A stretch of DNA of 64,000 nt from Elephas maximus indicus (Eukaryota; Chordata; Mammalia; Proboscidea; Elephantidae): positions 69,203,501 to 69,267,500 of the forward strand of contig NC_064820.1 of assembly GCF_024166365.1 (NCBI RefSeq), read 5' to 3'. A program made the position numbers and the translations under genes. The notes beneath the pieces were generated by a model that was given only the letters and a program-made list of their open reading frames with translations, was not told where the DNA came from and ran no database searches. This document shows, piece after piece, positions 23,093-36,011 of the stretch. Position 1 is the first letter of the stretch. Every line of letters starts with the position of its first letter.

Positions 23093-26000
23093 TTGTTCTT
23101 GTTGTTAGGTGCCGTCAAGTCGATTCTGACTCATAGCGACCTTATGCACAACAGAACGAAACACTGCCCGGGTCTTGCACCATCCTTACAATCATTGCTA
23201 TGCTTGAGTCCATTGTTGCAGCCACTGTGTCAGTCCACCTCGTTGAGGGTCTTCCTCTTTTCCGCTGACCCTGTACTTTGCCAAGCATGATGTTCTTCTC
23301 CAGAGACTGATCCCTGCTGACATGTCCAAGTATGTAAGATGCAGTCTCATCATCCATGCTTCTGAGGAACATTCTGGTTGTACTTCTTCCAAGACAGATT
23401 TATTCGTTCTTCTGGCAGTCCATGGTGTATTCAATATTCTTCACCAACGCCACAATTCAAAGGCATCAATTCTTCTTCACTCTTCCTTATTCATCGTCCA
23501 ACTTTCACATGCATATGATGCAATTGAAAATACCATTGCTTGGGTCAGGCACACCTTAGTCTTCAGGGTGACATCTTTGTACTTCAACACTTTAAAGAGG
23601 TCCTTTGCAGCAGATTTACCCAATGCAATGCATCTTTGATTTCTTGACTGCTACTTCCATGGCTGTTGATTGTGGATCCAAGTCAAATGAAATCCTTGAC
23701 AACTTCAATCTTTTCTCTGTTTATCATGATGTTGCTCATTGGCCCAGTTGTGAGGATTTTTGTTTTCTTTACGTTGAGATGCAATCCATACTGAAGGCTG
23801 TGGTCTTTGATCTTCATTAGTAAGTGCTTCAAGTCCTCTTTACTTTCAGCAAGCAAGGGTCTGTCATCTGCATAATGCAGGTTGTTAATGTGTCTTCCAC
23901 CAATCCTGATGCCCCTTTCTTCTTCATATAGTCCAGATTCTTAGATTATTTTCTCAGCATACAGATTAAATAGGTATGGTGAAAGAATACAACCCTGGTG
24001 CACACCTTTCCTGACTTTAAACCAATCAGTATCCCCTTGTTCTGTCCAAACAACTGCCTCTTGATCTATATAAAGCTTCCTCATGAGCACAACTAAGTGT
24101 TCTGGAATTCCCATTCTTCACAACATTATCCATAATTTGTTATGATCCACACAATCAAATGCCTTTGCATAGTCAATAAAACACAGGCAAACATCCTTCT
24201 GGTATTCTCTGCTTGCAGCCAGGATCCATCTAACATCAGCAATGGTATCCCTGGTTCCACGTCCTCTTCTGAAACTGGCCTGCATTTCTGGCAGTTCTCT
24301 GTCAATATACTGCCGCAGCCGTTTTTGAATGATCTTCAGCAAAATTTTGCTTGTGTGTGATATTAATGATATTGTTCTATAATTTCCACATTCAGTTGGA
24401 TCACCTTTCTTGGGAATAGGCGTAAATATGGGTCTCTCCCAGTCATTTGGCCGGAAAGCTGTCTTCCATATTTCTTGGCATAGATGAGTGAGCACCTCCA
24501 GCGTTGCATCTGTTTGTTGAAATATCTCAATTGATATTCCATCGATTCCTGGAGCCTTGTTTTTCACCTATGCCTTCAGAGCAGGTTGGACTTCTACTTC
24601 AGTACCATTGGTTCCTGATCATATTCCACCTTTTGAAATGGTTGAACATTGACTAATTCTTCTTGGTATAATGGCTCTGTGTATTCCTTCCATCTTCTTT
24701 TGATGCTTCCTGCGTCATTTAATATTTTCCCCATAGAATCCTTCAGTATTGCAACTTCAGGCTTGAATTTTTTGTTCAGTTCTTTCAGCTTGAGAAACAC
24801 CGAGCGTGTTTCTTCCCTTTTGGTTTTCCATTTCCAGGTCTTTGCACGTGTCATTATGATATTTACTTTGTCTTCTCGAGCTGCCCTTTAAAATCTTCAG
24901 TTCTTTTACTTCATCATTTTTTCCTTTTGCTTAGCTGCTCGACGTTCGAGAGCAAGTTTCAGAGTCTCCTCTGACATCCATCTTGGTCTTTGCTTTCTTT
25001 CCTGTCTTTTCAATGACCTTTTGCTTTCTTCATGAATGATGTCCTTGATGTCATTCCACAACTCATCCGATCTTCGGTTAGTAATGTTCAATACATCAAA
25101 TCTGTTCTTCAGATGGTCTCTAAATTCAGGTGGGATATACTCAAGGTCATATTTTGGCTCTCGTGGACTTGCTCTGATTTTCTTCAGTTTCAGCCTGAAC
25201 TTGCATATGAGAAATTGATGGTGTCTGTTCCACAGCCTGCCCCTGGCCTTGTTCTGACTGATGATATTGAGGTTTTCCATCGTCTCTTTCCACAGATGTA
25301 GTCAATTTGATTTCTGTGTTCTCCATCTGGCGAGGTCCATGTGTATAGTCACTGTTTATGTTGGTGAAAGAAGGTATTTGCAATGAAGAAGTCGTTGGTC
25401 TTGCAAAATTCTATCATTCGATGTCCAGCGTTGTTTCTGTCACCAAGGCCATATTTTCCAACTATTGATCCTTCTTTGTTTCTAACTTTCGCCTTAAAAT
25501 CACCAGTAATTATCAATGTATCTCGATTGCATGTTCTATCAATTTCAGACTGCAGCAGCTGATAAAAATCTTCTATTTCTTTGTCTTTGGCCGTGGTGGT
25601 TGGTGCATATATTTGAATAACAGTCGTATTAACTGGTCTTCCTTGTAGGCGTATAGATAGTATCCTATCACTGACAGCATTGTACTTCAGAATAGATCTT
25701 GAAATGTCCTTTTTGACGATAAATGCAACACCATTCCTCTTCAAGTTGTTCTTCCCAGCATAGTAGGCTATATGACTGTCCAACTCAAAATGGCTAATAC
25801 CAGTTCACTAATGCCTAGGATACTGATGTTTATGCGTTCTATTTCATTTTTGACCATTTCTAATTTTCCTGGATTCATACTTTATACATTCCAGGTTCCG
25901 ATTATTAATGGATGTTTGCAGCTGTTTCTTCTCATTTTGAGTCGTGCCACATCAGCAAATGAAGGTCCTGAAAGCTTTACTCCAACCACATCATTAAGGT

Positions 26001-26305
26001 CAACTCTCCTTTGAGGAGGCAGCTCTTCCCCAGTCATCTTTTGAGTGCCTTCCAACCTGGGAGGCTCATCTTCCAGCACTATATCAGGTAATGTTTCGCT
26101 GCTATTCATAAGGTTTTCACTGGCTAATGCTTTTCAAAAGTAGACTACTGGGTCCTTCTTCCTAGTCTGTCTTAGTCTGGAAGTTCAGCTGAAACCTGTC
26201 CTCCATGGGTAACCCTGCTGGTATCTGAATACTGGTGGCATAGCTTCTATCATCACAGCAACACGCAAGCCCCCACGGTACCACAAACTGACAGACATGT
26301 TGGGG
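23093..26305 (-). mobile_element. Full-length RTE/BovB-like LINE (3.2 kb) with target duplication
   Basis: The 13 bp direct repeat AATTTCAGACCTG occurs at 23080-23092 and 26306-26318, bracketing 3213 bases, the usual BovB/RTE length. The 3' end (23093, TTGTTCTTGTTGTTAGGTGCC in antisense) has the short-repeat tail of RTEs rather than poly(A). Read in reverse, a leader is followed by endonuclease then reverse-transcriptase coding sequence. Confidence 0.95.
24118..26109 (-). pseudogene. RTE endonuclease-reverse transcriptase gene, disrupted
   Basis: A single-ORF LINE protein in several frames. N-terminal part near 26109-25882; endonuclease pieces at 25783-25349, including LIITGDFKAKVRNKEGS with the conserved GDF and a downstream GDRNNAGH; a linker at 25280-24594; reverse-transcriptase motifs at 24567-24118, including NKAPGIDGISIEIFQ, NYRTISLISHTSKILLK and CLCFIDYAKAFDCVDHNKLW with the first catalytic Asp. 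The rest of the polymerase down to about 23300 is in further broken frames. At least five frame breaks make it non-functional. Confidence 0.9.
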
Positions 26306-26434
26306 AATTTCAGACCTGGCATTGGGTTTTTAGGGGTTCAGCACATCTAAATCCAAACTAATTATTTCTCCACCAAACCAGTTTCTCTTATGGTTTTTTA
26401 TATTTCATGCAATAGTCCAGTCATTATTTAGCTT

Positions 26435-26608
26435 AAAACCAAAAAAACCCAAACCCATTGCCGTCGAGTCGATTCTGACTCAGAGCAACCCTATAGCACA
26501 GAGTAGAACTGCTCCATGGGGTTTCCAAGGAGCACCTCATGGATTCAAACTGCAGACCTTTTGGTTAACAGCTATGGCTCTTAACCACTATGCCACCAGG
26601 GTTTCCAT
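26435..26608 (-). mobile_element. AfroSINE, short subtype
   Basis: Full-length antisense copy 120 bases beyond the full-length RTE. Tail AAACCCATTGCCGTCGAGTC is close to the family consensus, suggesting a fairly young copy. Confidence 0.93.
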
Positions 26609-26744
26609 TATTTAGTTTACTAAGTATAAAACTCAAGACATTCTTCATACCTGCATTTTCCCATCTTCCTAAATCCTATCAAATCTTCTTTTCACAACTC
26701 TCCTTTTTCTTTTCAGAACATTGTTAGGCTTTTTAGTCTCAAAA

Positions 26745-27110
26745 AAAAAAAAAATCAATTTTCACTATTCTTTATGGGATGAAGTCCAAAATATGTATCC
26801 TGGCACTTCAAGATCTATCATAATCTGGCTCCAACCCACTTTTCCAAATGTTTTAAAATCATTATTTGCTTATACAAACCTTCTGATCCAGCCACACTTG
26901 TGTACCATGTGCATTTGAACTTTTCTCTTCTGCATTTGTTCATGTTGATTTCCCTGCCTTGAGTACTTTCCTTATTCTTTTTGAGTTCCATCCCTTTTCT
27001 CCAAGACCCACCTCAAATCTCATTTCTCCCTCAGACCTCTCTTGACGGCTTGATCAATGTGCTTACTCCCACATTTAAACTTTTGTAACACTCTGGTCCA
27101 CTACTCATAT
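26745..27110. mobile_element. Ancient interspersed repeat, L2-like
   Basis: The series ATCATAATCTGGCTCC, CCAGCCACACTTGTG, TTCCCTGCCTTGAGTAC and CTCAGACCTCTCTTGACGG is found in very old mammalian repeats. I cannot fix the family. Confidence 0.45.
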
Positions 27111-27307
27111 AGCGACAAAATGCGAATCCCTTCTTTCCCCAGCTGTGGTAACTAAGTCACTGTGTGTGACTTAGCTGTACACCTAGCTCACCAGCCACAC
27201 CCCTTTAAGGCAGGTTGTACCTGGAAACGTCCAGATCTAAAATTGATTTTGTTTCCAAGGACCAGGAGCTCGATGTGCATGAATTTGTATACCTATGTGC
27301 TCATTGA

Positions 27308-27490
27308 AGGTGTCCCTGGGTGGTGCAAATGGTTAAGCACTCAAACACACCCAGAGGCACCTCAGAAGAAAGGCCTGGCAATCTGCTTCTGAAAAGTCAC
27401 AGCCTTGAAAACCGTATGGAGCATAGTTCTACTCTGCAACACATGAAGTTCCCATGAGGTAGAATATACTTGATGGCAACAGGTTTTTGG
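27308..27490 (+). mobile_element. AfroSINE subtype with RTE 5'-like body
   Basis: The head CCCTGGGTGGTGCAAATGGTTAAGC is followed by AGAAAGGCCTGGCAATCTGCTTCTG and TGAAAACCGTATGGAGC. That body resembles the RTE 5' region near 26135-26180 (read in reverse) more than it resembles the short SINE. Confidence 0.85.
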
Positions 27491-27654
27491 TGCTCATTGA
27501 GTTGCAACATTTCTCTGCTCCCAAGTCTTATGGCATCATCCATGTCATTGAACTCTGCTTCAAATTTCTTTTCAGCACTCCAGTACTTTTGGGGAAATGG
27601 AGCCCAGCTCTGAATCCCAGCCCACTTCTCTGTGACCTCAGGACTTCACTGAGT

Positions 27655-27822
27655 TCTTGTCTTGGCACAATGGTTAAGCCCTCAGCTGCTAACCAAAAGG
27701 TCAGAGGTTCATACCCACCAGAGGGTCCAAAGGAGAAAAGAACTACAGGTCTGCTCCTGTAAAGATTTACAGCCTAGGAAACTCTTTGGGGGCAGTTCTA
27801 CTCTGTCCTATAGGGTTGAATT
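27655..27822 (+). mobile_element. AfroSINE, long subtype, 3'-shortened
   Basis: Head starts at GGCACAATGGTTAAGCCC. It contains the middle segment and ends at CCTATAGGGTTG without the RTE-like tail. Confidence 0.88.
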
Positions 27823-29369
27823 AGCTAACCATTATTTCTGTCTTGTCTATTTTATATCTCTTTTTAGACCTGGTCTAAAGGCGCATTGTTGCATGTTTTC
27901 TCTTGTTGATACTGTCATATAGTATAAGAATTATTTTATATCTGTAATTTGGACCACAAAGTCAACATAGATCATTAAAGCAGTAGTTTAATTTTTAAAG
28001 TAATAGTTATACCCTCAATATATTAGTTAAATTATAATCTGCAGGTACAATAAAGTGCTTTTACTTCAACCAGATTATTATTATAGACTTTATTTTCAAT
28101 TATTTTGAAATAACAAAAACGTGCACAGATGAGGGAAAGGTGAAGGAAATAAATTACTTTTGCCTGGTAGGAAAAAACCTGAAAGGTGACTTGGTATGAA
28201 TCTTTAAGGATGCAGGGGTTCTTGTAAATAGGATAGTGGCCTCATTTTACCCATGGCCATGTAGCAAATCAGTAAAGCTGGTAGTGAACCCTGCACTGGA
28301 AGTTCTGAAAAAGCCAGAGATACTGCGACTGCATTTACTGCCAGACTGGAAGTCAGACACACTCCACTTCTGCCAGACTACCAGAACAGAGACAACAGGT
28401 AAGTCCTTCCAACTCACACAGACATGGAGAGAGGACAGAATGAGCCAGACCAAAGGGGCTGGAATGGATCCTAGTCTGACGTTGAAACCTCCATCTCCCA
28501 GCCCCCTGGAAGGGCCCCCTTTATTCCCCAATTCCTTCAGAGAGGGAAAACCCTAGATCCTCTATTCTTTGGGGGTAAAGAGAAACTCTCCCAGACAACT
28601 TCTCTCCCCATTTCTGTCAGAGTTTAAAAGACTTAGCTACACCATCATTTTGAAAAACCAGTTTCTACTATAACTGCATCTGTCTTTTGGTCTGGGAACA
28701 GATGGCTACTTGTTTCCTATATTCAGTAAGGAAATGGAATTCAGTTGCTCCAGGGAAAATTCTGGGATATACGTAAAGAAGAATGTCCCAACTGCAAGAT
28801 TTGTTGGATGCTGGAAAAGGCTATTGAGAGGAGCTGTAAAATCTTCTTCTAAACCAGCCTTAAAGAAAAAACACAAGCCAGATTCTAAGTTGACCTCCCT
28901 AATGGGAGACTCTGAATATCCTTTACCACCCTCTGATGCATCAGAATTTCAGTAATTGGATTGAAAACTTGAGGGATCAAATGCTTCAGTCCCCGATGCC
29001 ATCCGATGGTTTTATTTTGTCGCCCTTTATTTGCTCAGTAGATTACTTGATTAACATATTCTGAGGATCTAGACAATTTAGATTTTAACTTCAGTATTGA
29101 ACTGAAATCAACAATTCCTGTTAGGGACCATTGGGAAGACTGTCCAGACTTGCCTTATTTGTAAAAAATCAGTAGATTTCCATTAATTTGTATACTGGAT
29201 CACATCCTTTCTTCTCTTCTGTAATTATGCATTCTTATTAAAGCAACATCTGTCTTGGTTTATCCACTGGTTCTTCTTTTTCAAATACATCCTTTAAAAA
29301 ACAAACAAGTAAACATACACTTAACAGAACCTGCCATACTTAGCTGCCATCCTCTTTCCTTTCTCTCGT
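27823..29369. other. No gene seen
   Basis: Contains a possible decayed antisense MIR near 28230-28310 (CCTCATTTTACCCATGG). The 106-codon frame at 28236-28556 has an equally open antisense frame and no domain, so it is not annotated as a gene. Confidence 0.5.
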
Positions 29370-29715
29370 ACGGATATAGCCCCCACAATGCTGTATAAAA
29401 AAATCCTATTTTCTTTGATTAGCTTCCTCCCCCTCCGCAGCTTTGCATTTGAATCCTGCTTTCGTATAAATACCATTGCACCTGCATAGTATAATTAAGA
29501 ATGTTGCCGACGTAACTTGTATGAACTCCCTACTTGTAAACCCCTTAAAAGTATCACCCTCGTGGAGCAGTTTTTTGGCAGCAACAGCTCTGCCTGGCTC
29601 CTTTTCCTTGTACAACAAAATAAAGGTGTCTTTCCTGTTCTCCCACCTCGGTCTCTTGTTAACTAGCCAATACGAGTCACACCGAGCAAGAACCTGGGGC
29701 TTCCACCTGGTAACA
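29370..29715 (+). mobile_element. ERV LTR (probable 5' LTR, class I-like)
   Basis: Closely related to the LTRs at 30897-31293 and 36012-36364: shared AACTTGTATGAACTCCCTAC, an AATAAA signal near 29620 and the ending CACCTGGTAACA. About four bases downstream, TGGTGAGCCAGCCAGGAG (29720-29737) is placed like a primer-binding site, but I could not assign a tRNA. Confidence 0.85.
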
Positions 29716-30896
29716 TATCTGGTGAGCCAGCCAGGAGCGTTCTGCTTGGTTCCTGAGGTAGATCAGAAAACAGACCACTGCCGATGTCTGATGCCACCAG
29801 AAGATTTCTCCTGGAGACTTTGGAGCAGCTCTGAAAAGCTGTTCCACCTGGGACCCAAAGATGGCTCTGTGGGAGATATGAACCACACTTGCGTTGTTTG
29901 GTAAGTACCAGAGTAAGGCCTTAGAACAGTCCCAAGAAGTGGAAGAGATTGACCATTGAGGGCATTAAGAATCTCAGGTTATTTGGTAAATAACAGGGTA
30001 ATTCCTAGGTAAGGCCTTAGAAGAGTCCCAAGAAGAGGGAGGAATTGACCACTGAGGGCATAAAAGCCTCAGGTACCTGTTAAGTTGATGCACCAGATTA
30101 GGTTGTGTCAGTGTTTAAGTGTGTGTATCCAGAGAATGGAGAATGTTCAAGGGATCCCAGAATGTGGCCTGCTAAGATGCATCCTTAAGATCTGGGAACA
30201 GAGCATGGCTATGGCAGCATGCTCGTCCTTTCCTGCTTTTGCCTGTTTAAATATATGCCAAATAAAACCTTTCTTTTTGCTTTACTAAACTTTGTGGTGT
30301 TTTCACCCTACAAGAGTTAACAGTGTAGTTGTTGCAGGAATTGTAAAACCACGAATCCAGTCAACCTTGACGAAACCTGGACTGTGGAGCAGAAGCCAGA
30401 AAAAAAAAAAAGAGGTAACACTATCTCCTGGACTCACACGTCTGCACTCCATGTCACTTTGACACCAACGGGGTGAGTGCCCTCAGAAAACAAGAGTTCA
30501 CTTATTCTTTTTGTTCTCTTTCTCATGTTTTCTTAAGCTTTGTTTGGCACAGTTGTTTTGAAAACCAGTTGTTTGATTCAGGAGAATCTTAATTTTTGCT
30601 TGATTGTTTGGTTAAGAGTTATATCTAGTAGCTCTTGGTGAACTGCATTTAGTGTCCGGATTCAGGCGTTTGAAATGTTAAAGAGACAATTCTATTTCCA
30701 AAGAGCTGTGGGTCACCATAACCCACAAAATTCAAGCATGTGTCGACCAGTAAAAGTCATTAGGGTGGTCAGTTATGCTCATCACAAGTGTTAAAGACTC
30801 CCATGACAGGAGAAGTTGGTTGCAAGACAGGCTAGCGCACTAGAAAAAAACTTGGGAAAGAGTGCTCCATTTTGCCAAATTCACAAGGGTAAGTGG
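29716..30896 (+). mobile_element. ERV leader and internal remnant
   Basis: Non-coding leader downstream of the LTR, with a splice-donor-like TTTGGTAAGTACC near 29897 and a tandem duplication (about 29896-30076). A second AATAAA-containing segment lies near 30260. No gag or pol frame is recognisable, so these genes appear to be deleted. Confidence 0.6.
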
Positions 30897-31293
30897 TGTT
30901 ACCGGGTGGAAATTCCAGGTTCTTACTTGGCGTGACCCCTATTGGCCAATTAACAAGAGACCAAGGTAGGAGAACAAGAAAGGCATATTTATTTCGTTGT
31001 ACAAGGAAATGGAGCCATCAGAGCTGTTGCTGCCAAGACTGCTCGCTAAGAGCAGGCAGGTTAGTTTTAAAGGGGTTTACAAGTAGGGAGTTCATACAAG
31101 TTACCTCAACAACGTTCTTAATTATACTATGCAGGCAAATGGGGTTTACATATAACCTCCAAGCAAAAGCAGGATTCGGATGCAAAGCTGAGGTGGGGTA
31201 GGGGGAAACCCAGCAAAGGAAATGATTTTGCAATGCAGCACTGTAGAGGAGGAAGCCAGGTAAAGAATACAGAACTGTGGGGGTTCTTTCTCA
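30897..31293 (-). mobile_element. ERV LTR, inverted
   Basis: Antisense copy of the same LTR family, bounded by TGTTACCGGG and CTTTCTCA. The purine-rich tract that precedes a 3' LTR (AAAAGAAATGGGAGGAG in reverse) lies immediately to the right, so this is the 3' LTR of an antisense element. Confidence 0.88.
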
Positions 31294-31412
31294 CTCCTCC
31301 CATTTCTTTTTAAACATTGGTCATTCAAGGTCAGTGTCCATTTTGAAGCATGGCTTGGAATTGTTTTGCATATTTTTGGGAGGGGTAAATATTGGACCCT
31401 AGTCCTTTCATT

Positions 31413-31580
31413 TGGAAACCCTGATGGCGTAGTGATTAAGAGCTATGGCTGCTAACCAAAAGGTCAGCGGTTCGTACCCACCAGGTGCTCCTTGGAAACC
31501 CTATGGGGCAGTTCTACTCTGTCCTATAGGGTAACTATGAGTTGGGATCGACTCGATGGCAATGGGTTTGATTTTTGGTT
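31413..31580 (+). mobile_element. AfroSINE inside the inverted ERV arm
   Basis: Inserted between TAGTCCTTTCATT (31400-31412) and TAGCCTTTTCATT (31581-31593), a near-perfect duplication. It splits antisense ERV internal sequence. Confidence 0.92.
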
Positions 31581-32199
31581 TAGCCTTTTCATTGTGGCTA
31601 CTGACCTCTTGTTGGTTTATAACTATTTACTAAATATTGAAAGAAAAAAAGAGTAGCTTTTATGCCCTGTTTATGTGAATGTCTCCCTAAAAGATTCTTT
31701 TTTCAGATTGTCTTAGTTATTGTCTTTATACTTTAGGATCCAGTTGATGTGTCTTTATGAGTCTTTGTGAGTCCAGCTCCAGCTGGGTCACATGCTCTAT
31801 GCTCTAGGACAGGGAATAATGATTCCAATATTATTTTCTAAATCTTTCCCACCTGTTGATCGGAAATTAGAGATAACACATTGATGATCAATACCTTAGT
31901 TGAGCTCCTAAATGGCAGCCATTGCAGGCTCTTTAAAGTCATAGTGCTGGCTTTCCATGAGATACCATTTGATTCTTCACCAGTATATTCAGTAAGAGCA
32001 ATGTTCTCAATCGCATTGTTGTAGTGAGTAGACTCAATGTGCATCAACATTTTCTCCCGAGGCCTTCTTTTGCCCGTTTAGGTGTGTAAGACAATAGATG
32101 ATAAATTTTATTATGCCTAATACTATCAGGATGCAGACTAAGAATATTACTCTCCCTTGCAGTAGTGATCTAGCACATGTACTTAATCCTGATGGTAAG

Positions 32200-32854
32200 T
32201 GTCATAGGCTGGGTTCTCCAGAGAAGCAAAACCAGTAAAGTGTATAAATATATATATAAAGATTTATATCGAGGAAACAGCTCATGTGATTGTAGAGGTT
32301 GGAACATCCCAAGTCTGTGGATCAGGATAGAGGCCTCTCCCAATTAATGGAGCTGCAGAAGCTGGTGAACCCAAGATCGGCAGGCTTCCACTCACAGACT
32401 GTGAAAGGTCGAGGAATCCCAAGGTTGGCAGGCAAGACTAAAAGTTTTCTCCTGATTCACGTAGCTACAGAGGCTGGCAAAACAAGATCTGCAGGTCGAG
32501 GAGCAGGACTCTTGCTCACAGGCTGTGAAGATCAACGAATCCCAAGATCAACAGACTTAAGCTGCTCCTCAAATCCCAAGAACTAGAGGACAGACAAGCA
32601 GCAGCTGCAATCCAGAACAAGCCAAAAACCTTGGCAAGGCTAGCAGGAAGGAAGTAGGCAGCAGAGGGTGGAGAGATGAAGGCTGAGGGGGCAGTGAGCT
32701 GCCACAGGCCCAGCCCCAGCCTGTACCACTCAGCAGATTCCATCATGGGGGCGATCACATATCACATATCAACAAGGAGGTGATCACAACATTATACAAC
32801 TGCCAAAACACTGAGAATTATGGCCCAGCCAAGTTGACACAGTCTTAACTATCA
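32200..32854 (-). mobile_element. Solo ERV-L-type LTR inside the inverted ERV arm
   Basis: Antisense LTR of the same type as at 39782-40440: GGCTGGGTTCTCCAGAGAAGC at one end and GGCCCAGCCAAGTTGACAC at the other. GGTAA lies just outside both ends (32194-32198 and 32856-32860), fitting the 5 bp duplication of ERV-L elements. Confidence 0.8.
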
Positions 32855-33949
32855 AGGTAACCAACCAAATAAACCTGGTATTTGTAAGGGTGTTACAGTG
32901 TATAACCAGGTAGCTTGCTGTCTAATTCTATATATATATATATATCCTGTTCTACTTCTCCTGTATTATTTATTCAAATGCAACAAGAGGTATTTGCTAT
33001 AGCACAGACTGCACTTTCTTGGGCTAATAAAAAAAAAAAAATCTTAAGGCTATTTTGTTATGTCACCTTGACTAATGACGTCAGAGATTACTGTTGTGTC
33101 TTTATCTCATTAGGAACTTTGTCTGTCATTTGACCCATTATGATTGATAAATTTCTTAAAGATTTCTCCAATTCAACTGTACCATAACTAGGAATTAAAG
33201 CTACCAACCATATCCTGAGTGTTGGGCCAATGGGTTTCTTTTTGACTCTCATTTTATAGTGTGTAACAATTTAATATTACCTTTTCAATATTTACTAGTA
33301 TCATTATGAGATTTTTAGGAGATTTAACATTAGTATATAAAACAAAGAATTGGATTTCTCACTGTTAACAAAAATTTTCTGTGATTCCTGAGTTCTTTGT
33401 GTAACCTGCCTTGAAGACAAAGGTTCAGCCTCTTATTAAAATAAAATTCTTGAGTCAAAAACCAAGCCACATGGCTTAAGAAAAAAAAAATTCTATAAAG
33501 GAAAGGTTTATTAATATGTTATAAATTACGTGGAATGTATAGTCAAAATCAACAGAAATGCCTGATTCTCTTTGGGTCAAAATTTATATGTTACTATTTC
33601 CTCTTATATTTTTGCCTAGTATTAGACAGCAAACACATAATATTATGCCATAATTTTATTATTATTTCTTTATTGCTAACTTGGCCACAATTTTGTATTT
33701 TTTGAATCTAGCATCAAAGCCAATGGTTTGACTGGGGTATTCATATCATTTACCTTTTACTATTCAGGTATTTAGAGACTTGATAATCTTAAATCATGAC
33801 TATATGGTATTATGTCTCAAAATTATTATATAGTGTATTATATCTGAAGCTCTTTAAAAATAAGATTGATCATTATATTTAAAAATATTTTTGTCTAAAG
33901 TTTTTTTAAACTGACTTTATTTGACTCTGAATTTTTTATAATTAAGAGT

Positions 33950-36011
33950 ATTATGTTTATAGATTAATCTTGGCCATATTAAGATTTGTCATCTGTAGAT
34001 AAGTTTTTACTTGGCTGATTTGCTGAAAACATTTGACCCAAATGTCAAAAAGATAGACTGTATTGGACTTATGAAAAGACCTGTGACTAGACTAAATCAA
34101 GATTTCCAAAGCTCTTATATAGAAGCTGATAGGTTCATAGAATGCTGCTGATCCAAAATCATGTGGAACAGAAATTAACTATATGAGTGAAGGAATACTA
34201 TGGGTTTTATGTGGGAACATTGCTGATGTTTTAAGGTCCTACTGTCTACATATAAGAAACCATTTTCCTTTCTCCTAAATTATTTTAACTAATGGGTTTA
34301 GATATTGTAACTCCTGAATTAGAAATTCTTATTGGTAAACTTAGTAAAGTTGTAACTATCATAGCCAGAGAAAGGTCTGAAATTAATTCAAGTTATGATT
34401 TTACAAAATAGAACAGCATTAAAATTCCTGTTAGTTCCCTAAAAGGAAAAAAGATTTTGTCACACTTCTGTTTCTAAGAAAGTGACCCATGACTGTTAAC
34501 AGGTAAACCAAGGAAGTGTAGCTTGCCCTCCAGAAGAACACACAGTATGTTTTAAACACATTAACTGAAGACCTCCAACAGGAGAGGCCCATCCTGTATT
34601 ATCTTGCTAATCATGTATTCTCAAATGAAAATTTGGTTGACACGTGTAAATTGTTCTATACCTTCTATTTCCCCTAGACAAACTATGTGTGTTCCTTATG
34701 GGTTTTTGTGTGGTGGATCCAACTATACTAGTTTAAATGATCCTTTTCCAACAGACAGTGAGTTTACATGGGCAATCTCTTGTTTATATTTCTGGTGAAT
34801 GCATGGGCAGTGCACTTTGAGAATTTTAAGGTTACATTTAGATATTCATAGTAATGATGCTAGTAAATATTGAAAAAATAATGTTAAATTGTTACACATT
34901 ATAAAATGAGAGTAAAAAAGAAACCTATTGGTCCAATACTCAGGATGGGGTTGGTAGCTTTAATTCTTATTGTGGTATAGTTAAGTTGAAAAAAAAAAAA
35001 AATCCTTAAGGAATTTATCAATCATTACAGGACAAATAACAGATGAAGTTGCTAATGAGATAAAAACACAACAGTAATCCCTGACCTCATTAGCTACGGT
35101 GGTATAAGATAACAAAATAGCTTTAGATTTTTAGCCAAGAAAGAGTAATCTGTGTTCTAGTAAATACCTTCTGTTGTATTCAGAAAAATGACACAAGAGA
35201 AATAAAACAAAATATACATAGAATTAGACAACAAGCTGCTTGGGGACATACTATAACACCCTTATAAACACCATATTTATTTGTTTAATTACCATCAAGA
35301 ATAAATACATGAGCTAAATCACTGTTGCAAGAAATAATAATATTTTAATCTGCATCCTTACAGTATTAGGCATAATAAAATTTATCTTCTATTGTCTTAC
35401 ACTTAAAAAGACTCAGGCTAAAATGTTGATATACATTGAGTCTGCTCACTTCGGCAATGCCGTTAAAGGTAACGTTGCCCTTACTTAAGATCCTGGTGAA
35501 GAACCAGATGGCATCTAGTGGAAAACAGCACCGTGAGTTTAAAGAGCCTGCCATGGCCACCATCTAAGGGCTCGACTAAATCTAGGTATTAATCATCAAC
35601 GTGTTACCTCCAATCTTCAATCAAAAGAAAAAAATGATTTAGGAGATAACATTGGAGCCATTATTCCCTGTCCTTGAGCATAAAGAACGTGACCCAACTG
35701 GAGCTGGATTCACAAGGGCTCATAAAGGCACATCAACTGGGCCCTGAGGTATAAAGACAATAGCTAAGACAATCTGAAGAAAAAAAAGTGTTTTAAGGAA
35801 ACATTCACATAAACGGGGCATAAAAGCCACACCTTTTCTTTTAATATTTAGTAAATAGTTATAAACCAAGAAGAGGTCCGTAGTCACAATGAGAGGCTTA
35901 GGTCCAATATTTGCCCCTCTCCGAAAATATGTCAAACAATTCCAAGCTGAGCTATAGTTTAAAATGGACACTGATCCTGAATGACCAATGTCCAAAAAGA
36001 AATGGAAGGAG
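33950..36011 (+). mobile_element. Sense ERV env/3' region, decayed
   Basis: Short env-like frame at 34604-34798 with a cysteine-containing VPYGFLCGGSNYT segment. Further downstream is non-coding 3' sequence ending in a polypurine tract (AAAAAGAAATGGAAGGAG, 35994-36011) next to the LTR. No continuous env remains. The left limit is uncertain. Confidence 0.6.

Larger units (their letters stand above)
31294..33330 (-). mobile_element. Antisense ERV env/3' region
   Basis: Reverse-complement counterpart of 34840-36011. For example, antisense GTTACACACTATAAAATGAGAG near 33260 matches GTTACACATTATAAAATGAGAG at 34891. A SINE and an ERV-L LTR interrupt it. Any env coding potential is thoroughly broken. 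Confidence 0.75.

Noticed and set aside
28236-28556. 106-codon plus frame with a 94-codon antisense frame
   Set aside because: Both are open by chance in GC-richer text. No motif, promoter or homology recognised.
29476-29904. 142-codon plus frame
   Set aside because: Spans the ERV LTR and its leader, including the primer-site-like region, so it cannot be a retroviral gene.
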